From Sodiomyces alkalinus F11 (taxonomy: Eukaryota > Ascomycota > Sordariomycetes > Glomerellales > Plectosphaerellaceae), in assembly GCF_003711515.1 (NCBI RefSeq), contig NW_021167080.1, positions 6,156,346 to 6,220,345 on the forward strand: a stretch of 64,000 nt of DNA, read 5' to 3'. The notes below the pieces were generated by a model. That model was not told the DNA's origin and did not search any database. It saw only the letters and a program-made list of their open reading frames with translations. The stretch's first letter is position 1. Every line of letters starts with the position of its first letter. A program made the translations under genes and the position numbers. This document shows, piece by piece, positions 34,635-46,324 of this stretch.

Positions 34635-37070
34635 AGGAGGTAACCTAAAAAGAGGCGAAGGCTTATTTTACCGGGTTATAATAAGTCTACTAGAATACTA
34701 GACGAAGGACGATTATAATAACCTTTATAATAAGATTGGCCGTGAGTCTGCCCCGCGAATAATCTTAAAATTTCTTAGAGACGATTCGGAAATAATTCAA
34801 GAACGATTTAGAAATAATTAGGAAACATTTCCCGGGGTATTTAATATACTAACGTATATCTTAGGGAGATTTCCTTAGTACTATAACTAAGCGATTTATA
34901 AACGGCTCTTATATATCGCTATAGGATTTTATTAAGCTACTTCTAATATACCGGTTAAGGATTAGGCACTAATTTCGGATAATTTAAATACTATTAAGAT
35001 AATACACTAAGCTTTATACGGATAGATTAGGCGAAATATCTATATCCTTAAGGTAATTAATAGGTAAGTCTACTATTTACTATATGTAATATACTCACTA
35101 ACCTTCTTAGATATCGAGATTATAATTAGAATCTAATCTTAAGAGATTTTACGACGCGCTCTTTTTAGGTCCCGGGCTTATAGCGAAATACTAGTATAAG
35201 CGGTCGGCTTAATAACTATCTTAGTTGGAAAAGTAAGTTTAATTATATCCTTATATATATTATAATAGTTATTAATAGTACTTTATTATAAAGAGAAAAC
35301 TACGTAAGATAAATATAGAGTAGGACAAGAATATCCGTAATCGCTTATAAAGCCGTATGGTAATGGCTAGCCGGTTAATCTCGAGGTCACCTCTTAACCC
35401 TCCTAACGATTTTAGGGTCTTTTACCCCGATAATCTAGGATCGGATTCCCGAAGTTCGCTAGCTAGAAGTATAAAGAGTGTATTATTAAGCGGGGTTCCT
35501 CTAAGACGCTTATACAGTTAGCGCTAAAATACACGTAATCTTCACTAATAAGCTACCTTAGGCTAGACTTAAGCTTTATAAGCGTTTATATCTTTTAAGG
35601 AGAGGAATCTAAGTATAGAGGAATATCGACGCGAAATAGCTCGGAAAAACCGTTAATTAGAGGCGGAAATTAAAACGTAAAGGCTTAAGAGTAAGCGGCG
35701 TTTTTAGCTAGAACTAAGGCGGATTAAGCTAGAGAGGGAGCTTTTACTACGTTAGAATTAATCAAGTTAGAGAAAAGAGGGATACGTTTTATAGTTAGAA
35801 TTGTTATCCATTATTATTATAAAAAAAATAAAAACTATAGTAAAAATCCTTATCTATATATATAATTATAATCCGGAATACTAAAAAAAAGGTATACCGG
35901 CGCCCTAGAAACGTTTCTTAAACGTTTCCAAAAAAAACTTTACTCTTTATTATTAGGAGTCGTAGCACGCGTCCGAGAGACACGATAGTTACGGGGAGGC
36001 GGGCGGGTAGTAGCGGGAAAATCTAATAAAATAATAATTAGCTTAATACTGCTTATTCCGGGCGCGATTACTAACTTACCGGAAACTATTTCCTTATCCG
36101 CTATTTTATTATAGCGGTACTCGGCCTAAACCGCGTAAAGGTGGTCGTAGTAAGGCGGAGGGTAGTCTAGGAAATATATCCTATTAGTAAAATATACTAC
36201 TAAAAAAATAACACGGAATATACTACGACTAATAGACTTCTACTCTATATAAGCCTAGTAATATTCCTTTAGACGCTAGCTAAAAAGATCTAGTTTTATA
36301 CGAAGAATATCGGGCTAAAAAACCAGATATATTAGTAATCGGTTCTAAATCGTTTCCGAATCGTTTCTTATATTTCTATCTTCGGTATAAGGTATATTTC
36401 GAAGATATAGATCCTTCGTAATAGCTTTAGCTTTACGAGGGGTGTTAAGCTCTGCGTTAATACTAAGGGCTAATCGCTATATTAATCGGTAGTATTAGGC
36501 GGTGCGGGCATTATCCCGAGTATTAAGAGAACCCGAGGCGCTCGGCGCCGCCTAGATATAGTGCGTTAAGTGGATATACTTCTTTAACGCGCTAATCGTA
36601 GAAAACTTAGAGCGCTATATAGAAATAATTAGTTATAGCCTTTTAGATAATTCGTAAATACGAAGATACTTATATTAAAATATAGCTCCCCGCCTTCTTC
36701 TATATAGCGGTAAAATACCTCGCCGGCTATAAGAATCACCCTACTAGTTTTATAGACGTGTTAGTAAACTATAGTGTATTAGATTAACTAATATACTTAT
36801 ACTATCCGTCTTAAACTCTAGGAGGTTTTAATGCCGTTTACCTTTATCTTCGCTATTAGTATACTATTAGTATACTTCCGTTAGTCGGTAGTGAGAGGGT
36901 ATTATCGGAAAAACTGCAAGAGAGATCTTAGAAAGTGTTAAAATCGGTTCTAAATCGTTTCTGAATCGTTTCCTAATCGTTTCCGAGGGTCCTCGATATA
37001 TAAACTATTAAATAATTAATTCTAATAGGAAGATATACCTAAAGATAATCAAGAGTATAACCAGATTAAT
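34635..37070. other. middle body of the hAT-like element, decayed
   Basis: RIP-mutated hAT sequence between the LINE and gypsy B. A Lys/Arg/Glu-rich helical stretch (for example LEAEIKT then LELRRIKLERELLLRQN on the plus strand, about 35,610-35,770) and a patch near 36,880-36,940 (GKTAREILES) could be remains of transposase; the latter sits where a hAT dimerisation region would be, but the match is weak. Copies of the GGAAACGATTC motif and its complement recur. Confidence 0.4.
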
Positions 37071-37423
37071 TGTCAGGTGCCTGCAGCAATGGTTATAATG
37101 GGTCCCTAGTGTGAACCAATAGGGATCCAGGTATGCCTAGTTCGAGACCCCTTAAGGCATAAATAAAGTAAGTTATCACATAGTAAACAGGATAGTCCCT
37201 TAAAGTAAATAAGGTAGCCCTCGAGGAAGTAAATAAGCAGTCCTTAAGGAGTAGAGCGTAGTCTTAAGGAGTAAGGGAGCCTCTCCCTTTCGGAGGGGAG
37301 GCTAGCAATTAATCTGACTCTTTAGCTATACCTATATTCTAACCCTATTATAATCCTATCGTGGTTATACCTGGTTCCTTACTTAACCCTACCTTTTTAC
37401 TCTTTACGACTACCTATTTAATA
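37071..37423 (+). repeat. gypsy B 5' LTR (353 bp)
   Basis: Begins with the unmutated TGTCAGGTGCCTGCAGC and ends TTTAATA. Its first half is the least RIP-mutated LTR copy of the family in the window. Confidence 0.9.
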
Positions 37424-37489
37424 TTTTAATCGCTTTACCCTTAAAGGACGCGAAGACCGTTAAGGAGAGTTACTAAGATATCTAACTAT

Positions 37490-38990
37490 CACGAAATAAA
37501 CGATCCCACCTTCGATTTTAACGAGGCTATTAGCTAGTTTAAGCGATAGCTCCGTGATAGCGATACCGCCTTCGTAGAGGACGCTAACGAGGGACACGAT
37601 AGGGATACGCCGGGAATTAACACGGCTCCCGTACATACCACCGTACCGGCACCTATTCCTGCCACTACACCTATCCTTATATCTACTACTGCTTCTATCC
37701 CTATCGTTAGTATTATCTTTATTACTGCCACTAACGCTGCCCCTGTTTATCCTAGGAATATTATAGGACCCGCGTATAATCCTAATATACCCCCGTATAT
37801 AAACGATAACCTAGACACACTAACGAATAAATAACTAGATAAACGCGTTAAATAGACAGAGGTATAGAACCACCGTAAGCGTAAGCTCGCTTACCTTACT
37901 AAGCTTAAGGCGGATACTGCTACTATTACTGCCGCCGCTGCCGTTAATCCTACTATTAACCCTAACCCGGCCGATATTACCCACCGTCGTATAGCTAAGC
38001 CTTAACGTCGTATTATTATAACCGTAACCCTAGCGGGCTCCTACTATACCCACGATATATCCACGTCGTCCTCTATACACAGGACCGCTACCTAGGCTAA
38101 GTTTAATTTCCCCCTACCGAAATAGGACGGAGTATCCTAGTCTAAATACCGTATATTTATTTAGGAGACTAATTAACGGTTTGACCTAGATTCTTAATCC
38201 TTTCCTATAGACGCTGCAAAGAACTACTTCGTTATATCGTGCCTCCTCTACTACCTTAAGGAATGCTAGTAGGCTAAACTACCATATAAGTATAATAGCG
38301 ACTCTAATAGGGTTACCTAGGCTGCCCTATAGGCCTGGCTATCCTATTAGGTTAACGATAACGATACCCGCTTAAGGGAGGTAGTAGTATAGATCCAGAG
38401 CGAGTCTATCTCGTCTTAGAGAGAGGGCGAGTCCTACGCTAAGTTTATATAACGGTGGGAAGCCCTAGAGTCGGAACTACCGGGCGAGCTCCTAGACTAG
38501 TAGAGGATTTAGATAGTGCTAATAAGGGTGCTCCCGCCTATCCGGGACTATATAGTGTCTATAGGGGTTCCTAAGGACTACTAGGACCTAGCCCCGGCCT
38601 GTTATAGAGCCGAGGCCTTAACTATTACCGATAGTCTAGCCGGCGCTTAGATAGACTTCTAGTCCACTGCCTAATAACGTCGTTTCCGCTCGCGCACTTA
38701 TAATCCCTAGATAACCACTTACGGTTCTACTAATACCCCCGTATCTGCCCCTACTACTACCCCTATGCCTATATATACTCCTACCACTACTACTCCTAGT
38801 TACCCTATACGGCCTAGGCCGTCGTCGCCGTCCCCGTCCCCTGATTACCTTAACTCCGTCACTTACTTTAACTATAATAAGAAGGGGTATTACGCTACTA
38901 CGTGCCTTAGTTCTTAAGGCCAGCGTCTAAGTAATAATAACCCGAATACTTAACCGGTATCTACGTCTCGCCCCACGGTCGGCCGTGTTA
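37490..38990 (+). pseudogene. gypsy B gag, broken
   Basis: Same layout as in gypsy A: an acidic start, Pro/Thr-rich stretch, helical capsid-like part (ALESELPGELLD is conserved) and FNYNKKGYYATTC at about 38,868-38,915. Cys residues of the knuckle are partly lost. Stops throughout. Confidence 0.7.
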
Positions 38991-39009
38991 CGGGCGAGGT
39001 GCCTTAGGA

Positions 39010-41060
39010 ATAACACCTACCTCGAGTAACCCCCTTTACTACTACTATACTGGTAAAGGCACGCGTCTCCCTTCGCCGAGGTAGGGAATAGGTGTAGACG
39101 TCGGCCCTCCTTAATGGAGGCGCCGATATTAACGTTTTAGATCGGTCCCTCCTAGGACCTAGTTAGGTTTCTAAGGGGTCCCCGATCCCAGTATTATAGA
39201 TTACGGAAGAATAAACGAAGATAACTCTAGGATCTACCTATAGAATTATTATCGTTACCAACTACTAAGAACGTAAAAGGGTATAACGCGCCGAGTTCCA
39301 CGTTATAAACCTTATAGGCGCGAAAGTTATCCTAGGGAGGCCATAGCTTATAGCCGTTAACTCTAACGTCGATTAGTAGTGTAGCACGTGGACCTACCCC
39401 TTAACCTACGTAGAGCTCGGCGTGGTTATATCCTTAAGAGAGCTGTGTAGGGTAGTTAGATAAGCTAAGTCTATCCTTACTCTAACCTATATAGGTTCTA
39501 CGCGTGGCCCACATATCGGCCTTATTAGCTATGTCGGCCTAATAGAAAACCCTTTAGTAGGATATAGAGATATATTTCTAGGGAACGGGGTCTACCCTGG
39601 CCTAGACGATAATCCCGTTACCCCTATACTACCGGAATAGTATTAAGATTTCGCTAACGTCTTTAACGTCGAGAACGCTGGCCGCCTGCCGACGTACTAA
39701 TAGTAGGACTATGCTATTAAGATCGAGGAAGGAAAGAAGCCTCCCTACGGCCCTATTGACCCCCTCGCCGTATAAGAGCTTGAGGTACTGCGTTAGTACT
39801 TATAGGATACTATCGCGAAAGGCTGGATTAGACTATCTATTAGTCTAGCCGGTGCCCCTATCCTGTTTATCCCTAAGAAGGGTGGTAAGCTACGTCTTTA
39901 TATTAACTATAAAGAGTTAAATAAGGTGATAATTAAGGACTATACTCTCCTGCCCCTTAACCACGAAATCTTGGATCGGTTGTCTTTAGCGTAGTACTAC
40001 ACTAAGCTGGATCTTAAGAATATATACTATCGGTTACGGATTTAGGAAGGCGACGAGTAGAAAACGGCGTTCCAGATAAAATACGGCCACTATAAGTACC
40101 TCGTTATGCTATTCGGGCTTACTAATACCCCCGCGAGCTTTTAGCGGTATATTAACTAAGCGCTAACGGGTCTTATCGATACTATCTATATAGTTTATTT
40201 GGATAATATTCTTGTCTATAGTAAAGACCTAGCCACCCACCGCGTGCACGTCCGCGAGGTCCTTATAAGGCTTAGGTAGTAGTCCCTATATACTAACCCC
40301 GATAAGTGCGAGTTTAAGACTAGAGACGTGGAATTCCTCGGGTTTATCTATAGCCTAGATAGGGTACGTATAGACCTATCCCGTGTTAAGGCTATCCGCG
40401 ACTAGGACCTTTCTAATAGTGTTAAGAAGATATAGGTCTTCCTAGGCTTTACGGGCTTTTATAGGCGTTTTATTAGGAACTACTCTAGGGTGGCCGCCCC
40501 TCTTATAGACTATCTTAAAGGGGGCCCTATTAAGGGCTATACCGGGGTCCTTATGCTTTCCTAGTAGGCCCGGGTCGTGTTCGAAGAAATAAAGCTGTTG
40601 TTTTAGAAGACACCGGTCCTACGGTATTTTAACCCTACTCTACCTATACGAATTAAGCTAGACGCTTCCGCTTTTATAATTAGGGCTATTATTAGTTAGC
40701 TCGAGGATAGGCTATAAAGACCCGTTACGTTTATATCCCGTAAGCTCCGCGGCACTAAGCTTAATTATAGCACGCCCGATTCGGAGCTTATAGCTAATAT
40801 CGAGTCTTTCCGTACGTAGCGCTACTATATAGCCTATAGTTAGAGCCCTATAGTAGTCCTGATAGACTACCTAAACTATCGTTATTTACTAGATAAGCCG
40901 AAGCTTAAGGGCTAGCACGTATAGTGGCTTAAGGAGCTTATCCTGTTTAATTTTAAGATTCGACACCGCCTAAGGACGTTAAACCCCGCGGATAGGCTAT
41001 TAAGGAAGCCCTAGCACGCGCCCTATAAGCGCGCCCTGAAGACTGACTAGGCTAAGGCGG
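39010..41060 (+). pseudogene. gypsy B pol: protease, reverse transcriptase, RNase H, broken
   Basis: Recognised by near-identity with gypsy A: ALLNGGADINVLDRSLL (protease, Asp lost), [20 protein letters not shown], the YLDN form of the YxDD site near 40,197 and the RNase H region after 40,610. RIP stops throughout. Confidence 0.82.
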
Positions 41061-41094
41061 TAGAGTCTTTTTCGAAGCGTTTCGCTATAGGGTA

Positions 41095-41690
41095 TATCGG
41101 GGATTAGTATAGTTCCCGTAACGCCCCCGGTTTTAATATTCCCGCTCCTCCTATCTTACTGGAAAAGGTGGTTAAGATATAAGCGGATAATCTTTTTTCT
41201 GTTTTAGAGTTTTTCTTAAGGCGTTTTGTTTTAGGCTATATCGGGAACTACGGTGGTTCCCGTAATAGCCCCGGTTATGATTTTCCCGCTCCTCCTACCT
41301 TACCGAAGGTGGTTAAGATATAAGCGGATAACCTTTTTTTAGAACCCGCTCCTCCTACCTTAGTAGTTAAGACGTAAGCGGATAACCGTTTTTTAGAACC
41401 CGCTCCTCCTACCTTAGTAGTTAAGACGTAAGCGGATAACCTTTCTCCCTTTATAGAGTCTGCTTTAAAGTGTTTTGCCTTAGGCCTATATAGGACCTAG
41501 TATAGTACCCGCGCTATTCCCACTCCTCCTACCTTACCAGAAAAGATAGTCGAGACGTAAGCGGATAATCTTTCTTTAGAGCCTTTTTCGAGGCGTTTTA
41601 TTTTAGGCCTTATCGGGAACTAGTATAGTTCCCGTACTGCCCCCGAGTCTAACCCTATTATCCCTACTCTTAATTCCCTTACCCTGTTAG
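41095..41690 (+). repeat. repeated Pro-rich spacer between RNase H and integrase (gypsy B)
   Basis: The module PAPPTLVVKT followed by ADN and FLEP occurs twice in direct tandem at about 41,345-41,445 with almost identical DNA, and in diverged form before and after. The number and order of units differ from gypsy A. Confidence 0.75.
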
Positions 41691-41809
41691 AAGAAGTAAT
41701 AGAGGTGTAAGCGGAGGACCCTTTTTACGCCTGTTAGCGAGAGGCCTACGGCGATAATACCATGTATGGATAGTAGTCTAGGAGTAGTAGTATCCTTCGT
41801 TTTAAGAAT

Positions 41810-43120
41810 CGTGTTTTTATACTAGACTACTCTAGCCTCCGTTAAAGGGTCCTGTAGTGTTTCTATAATAGGCCTAGCATGGGGTATTATAGGCTTACAC
41901 GAACTATTAAGAGGATATCGGATTTTTACTTTTAGGATTATCTCCTACGCGATATACGGTAGTTTATACCCACCTATACTATATATTAACGCACTAAACT
42001 GTGGCACTATAAGCTATATAGCGAGCTAGCGAGTCTCCTAGTACCTTAGCGCCCCTTTATAGAGATATCTATTAACTTTATCACGGGCCTACCGCCGGTT
42101 TATAGCGCGACTATAGATATGAAATAGGATACTATCCTTATAGTAGTATACCGCCTAATAAATTATTTTATTTATATCCCTATAAGCGGTGCCCTGATAG
42201 TAGAAGGACTTGCTAAGTCCCTGTAGTGTTATGTTTTTCGCACTTTTAGCCTGTCTGATAGTATTATATTAGACCGAGGCTCGCTATTTATAAGTCGTTT
42301 TTAGATAACCTTATATCGCTGCCTTGGTACTATAAGACGCCTATCTATAGCGTGGTACCTATAAATGGATAGATAGATAGAGCGATAGCACTAGAACCTC
42401 GAGTATTACCTGCGTGTATTCTATTCGCAGGAATAGGATACCTAGGTTAACCGATTACCGCTCGCAGAATTCACCTATAATATAGTGTGGCACTCTACGA
42501 TATATTATACCCTATCCGATACCCTGATAGGCTATAATCTAAGGGGACCTGACGAAGTATAGCTTCCGAGGGTAGGCGAGGTCCGTGCCGCCGAAGCTAA
42601 GACCCGGGCGGAATACCTTATAGCCTAGCGCCGGTCTATCTCGGACCTTATTAAGAGGGCGTAGGCCTCCTACGAACGGTATTATAATAATAGCTATACC
42701 TAGCGGAGGTTTAAGGTGGACGAGTACGTCTTACTATCCACGAAGAATATCCGATAGAAGAGACCCTCGAAAAAGCTTAGCGATAAGTTTATCGGGCCGT
42801 ATAAGGTGACTAAGATCGTCGGTATATATAGCCTGGCCTACTAATTAGAACTGCTAAAGGCTATAAGAATTTATAACGTCTTCCCGGTTTCCCTGCTAGA
42901 ACTATAGAGGTCTCGCGATAGGTTATAACTGGAACCACCACCTATAGTCGATATCGAACCGGATTTGGATAAGTACGAGGTCGAAGCTATCCTAGACTAT
43001 CGATATTAGGGTATACGGTGCTAATACCTGATTAAATAGGCCGGTTATAGCGACGAAGAAAACACTTAGAAGCCGAAGCGGAATATCCCCGACGAACTCG
43101 TCGACGCCTACTTTAAGGCG
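41810..43120 (+). pseudogene. gypsy B integrase with chromodomain, broken
   Basis: The integrase core corresponds to gypsy A. The region at about 42,965-43,080 reads DKYEVEAIL...Y...AGY.DEENT, the chromodomain signature. RIP stops interrupt it. Confidence 0.8.
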
Positions 43121-43686
43121 AGACCATCAGGGAACTAAACGGGTTTATACCCTGCCCCTATAGGAGACCTTATAAACACGACGTAAGGACGTTTATCTAT
43201 TCTTTCCCCCTCCTTACGGATAATAAGACTTACTAGGGACTAAATGGGTTTATACACTATCTATATATCGGCTATATTAACCTAGAAAAACCCTTTAATA
43301 GGTCGTGGAGATAAATTCTTAGACAGGGACCCCCCCTTAATCTAGATAGGCACTATATAGGTATTATCGCCTCGGTTACTATATTCTTCCTTTTAAGCGC
43401 TTTAGTCTCGATCTCTGTTCCTCTTCTTAAATGCGACGCCCCTGACCCCGTTCTAATTCTTCTAGTATAATAGCTTATCGCCTCGAGCTCTACTTTTCCC
43501 CTAATTAACCGTTATAATAGAACACGATTATATTATAGCGAAGTATAGTTAGGACCGTTAGGGTTATGATAGGAATATCCTAAAGCTAGTAAAAAAAAAA
43601 GGGGGGGGAAACCTAACCCGAAGGCTAGTAAAAAACCTGAAAAAAAAAAGAAAAAAAACCCGTTTCCTCTATATATACCGTCCTAA

Positions 43687-44490
43687 TTACGCCCCTAAGA
43701 GAGCGTCCTCAAACCCCACTAACTTATTATCTAGAGGGGTAGGCTCCCGCCTAGCCACCTCACCGTTATTATCCTCTATATATACCTGGTATCGAACTGC
43801 TATGGCCTAGTACTATAAAGGATTAGTGAGGATACTATATAGGGTTAACGCGGGGATATAGTAATACTTACACGACGACTCTCGTTTAATCCACTGTTCT
43901 CGATAGCGATAACTAAAACCTTTTATAGCTACTGGGTAGCGTTCTTACCGGCGATAGGGAGCTATTATATATATTAGAAAACAGGACTATAGAGTAGTCT
44001 ATAAAGGGAGGGACTATAGCTATAGGGATAATAGAGAGATATAAAGGGGAATAAAGGCGTATCGGGATAACGATAAAGATATATAATTTATTACGCGGCA
44101 CTTAAGGCTATTATGCTTAGAGTAATAGTGGCACTTATTCGTCCGCCGACTATTATCGGTATAACGGCACGTTACGGCCTTAATAGTATGCGTTTTTTCC
44201 TTAAAGTTAATCGCTACTAACTTACCCATATAACGTATATAGGGGGCTTTTAGATCCCCGCCTATACTGATATCCACTACCTTCTAGCGTAGAGTGACTA
44301 ACGGCGTAGTAGTCGATGATAACGTAGCCGTAGTAGGAGTAAAAGGCTCTGGCGTAGTTAGCTACGGGGTAGACTATTTAGCGGACTACGAGGTTAACGC
44401 CGTAACCACGATCTTAATCCTCTTAGAGGACCATATTATACTCGCGGGAGTAACGGCGCGTTTATTATTATTATCTTCCTAGGAAGGTAT
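43687..44490 (-). pseudogene. antisense frame of gypsy B, internally deleted
   Basis: On the minus strand it shares with gypsy A the block DISIGGDLKAPYIRYMGKLV, the patch NKCHYYSKHNSLKC (here with both Cys kept) and the end PTPLDNKLVGFEDALLGA followed by a stop at 43,689-43,687. The coiled-coil part of A is absent because of the roughly 670-bp deletion at about 43,790. Confidence 0.6.
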
Positions 44491-45162
44491 AGTAATTATA
44501 CTAGACGTATGGTTAGCTAGTATTATAGACTAGAGACACGAGGAAGCACTTATAAGATAATAATAGATAAATTAATTAAGACTATAAGATTATTAGTACG
44601 CGATATCTTAGATTAGGTAGACTTACTAGATATAGTATAATCGGAAATTAAGTATAGAAGAGGGAGAAAAAGAATAGGAAAAGAGAATAACGGTAGGATT
44701 ACGAAATATCCCCCCTTAATAGTAGTTATATAACGCCTATTTTTAGTATAAAGAAGGAAGCTACGAACTCGCGGAAGGAGTAATATCGGGCCCCACGTAA
44801 CACCACGCGAGGGAGTCTTTATAGATAGATAAAAGGGATAACCTAAAAGGATAAAGGGGTAAATCCGAAGGCCCGGGAAAGAACCACCCTAGAACCTATT
44901 AGGAGCCCGGCGTAGGATATTAGCTTTAGGGGCTTAGTTAATAGGACGAAGGGAGGGGGTACGTACCCGGGTTAGAGCCACGGCCGAAGAGGCTCCGTGT
45001 AGGAACCTGTCGGGGACTTATTAGGGTCCCGCCGGGGGGGGGGCTCTGGTTCGGGGCACCGGGGGAAATAGGGACGGGCTCGGAGGTTAGGTTCTAGAGG
45101 AGCTAAGAGGCCGGCACGGATCGGGCGCTCCTAAGGATAGGAGTATCCGGGGGAGGTCGCTA

Positions 45163-45515
45163 TATTAGGTGCCTATAGTAATAGTTATAATAGGTCCTTA
45201 GTGTAAACCTATAGGAGTCTAGGTATACCTAGTCCGAGACCCCTTAAGGTATAAATAAAGTAAGTTATTATATAGTAAATAGGATAGTCCCTTGAAGTAA
45301 ATAAGGTAGCCCTTAAGGAAGCAAATAAGTAGCCCTCGAGGAGTAGAGCATAGTCTTAAGGAGTAAGGGAGCCTCCCCCTTTCGGAGGGGAGGCCAGCGA
45401 TTAATCTGACTCTTTGGCTATACCTATATTCTAACCCTATTATAATCCTATCGTGGTTATACCTGGTTCCTTACCTAACCCTACCTTTTCACTCTTTGCG
45501 ACTACCTATTTGATA
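45163..45515 (+). repeat. gypsy B 3' LTR (353 bp)
   Basis: Starts TATTAGGTGCC, ends TTTGATA. Same length as the 5' LTR. Its inner (first) half is more RIP-mutated and its outer half less than the 5' LTR. Confidence 0.9.
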
Positions 45516-45520
45516 TTAAT

Positions 45521-45798
45521 AAAGTTAATAAAAAAACTATTAATAGATGGGTATAATAATAGCACGAAAATACTCTATATGAGAATATAGAGTGGTGGTA
45601 AAAGGAAAGAGATATAATAACGTGAAGGCCACGAAAAAGAGGGGAATAACACGTTAACGTGTTATAACGCGACTCGTGAAGTCTGGAGAAACGTTTCCCC
45701 TATACCGGTATACCGGTATACGGGTATTTAAGTATTCGACCAATTAAAACTTAGCCCTACACCTACCCTTAGCTTAACTTTTCCTAGCCACCCCCCTA
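45521..45798. other. right end of the hAT body
   Basis: Holds a perfect 20-bp palindrome (45,646-45,665, centred on CACGTTAACGTG), a second palindromic patch built of TATACCGGTATA (about 45,701-45,720) and a second copy of the sequence CTACCCTTAGCTTA found in the terminal repeat. Such clustered motifs are typical subterminal transposase-binding regions. Confidence 0.5.
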
Positions 45799-45850
45799 TA
45801 CCTACCCTTAGCTTAGCCTCGCGCTTGGATATCAGTTTATATATAGTCTT
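45799..45850. repeat. right terminal inverted repeat of the hAT-like element
   Basis: Reverse complement of 16,359-16,410 with few, mostly transition, differences. Followed at once by the ACACGGAA duplication (45,851-45,858). Confidence 0.85.
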
Positions 45851-45858
45851 ACACGGAA

Positions 45859-46324
45859 CGCACCCATCATATTCAGTGAATCTATAGTGTACGAAGTACA
45901 TACTCCGTATTCCGTGCAATTCGGGTGTATCTATAAAGCACAGCACCGAGAAAATCTGATCTACCTACGTCATAATTCAATACGCGTGGTGGGGTCTCTG
46001 ACTAATGCGCTTTCTGGGCACTACACGCATTTAAGGTAGGACACGACCCAGGAGCTCTTTTCATGGCGTTCTTCAACTTCCAGAAATGATACACAGTTTA
46101 ACATTTATCTGGGCCTCTTGAGGGAGGATGATAGTTACTAGGGCGGCCGTCTAGTCTCGTCGTGCCCTCGTGCATCGAGGGCAAGGTGAGACTGAGACTT
46201 CGTACGATATCTAGAATCAAGAGTTCGTTATGGAGCAAAGGGGACAATTCACGAGTCTATGCCATCATCGCGGTGCCGGTATCGTGACCAGTGTCTCTCA
46301 TCCTCCCTCGGCCCACAGTCCCTC
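45859..46324. other. intergenic: unique DNA right of the first nest
   Basis: Base composition returns to normal at the hAT border. This is presumably 3' UTR of the dioxygenase gene and spacer. I see no gene. Confidence 0.5.

Larger units (their letters stand above)
37071..45515 (+). mobile_element. gypsy B: second chromovirus of the same family, in the hAT body
   Basis: An 8,445-bp element with equal-length LTRs (37,071-37,423 and 45,163-45,515, 353 bp each) flanked by TTAAT duplications (37,066-37,070 and 45,516-45,520). Layout is as in gypsy A: gag, protease, RT, RNase H, repeated spacer, integrase with chromodomain, antisense frame. Compared with A it lacks about 670 bp of the antisense region (corresponding to A 28,674-29,345). 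Confidence 0.9.
16359..45850 (+). mobile_element. hAT-like DNA transposon, expanded to 29.5 kb by nested insertions
   Basis: Both ends carry inverted repeats of about 52 bp (16,359-16,410 and 45,799-45,850) that share AAACTGATATC, AAGCGCGAGGCTAAGCTAAG and GGTAGGT; their differences are mainly C/T or G/A. Perfect 8-bp duplications (ACACGGAA) flank the element, which places it most likely in hAT; a Mutator-like element would give about 9 bp. Without the LINE (19,011-34,634 with its duplication) and gypsy B (37,071-45,520) the element is about 5.4 kb, a normal autonomous hAT size. Its own sequence is strongly RIP-mutated. Strand is a guess from a weak dimerisation-like patch (separate entry). 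Confidence 0.75.

Noticed and set aside
16359..45850. A Starship-type giant cargo transposon
   Set aside because: No tyrosine-recombinase captain, no cargo genes, and the size is fully explained by nested LINE and LTR elements inside a roughly 5.4-kb DNA transposon.
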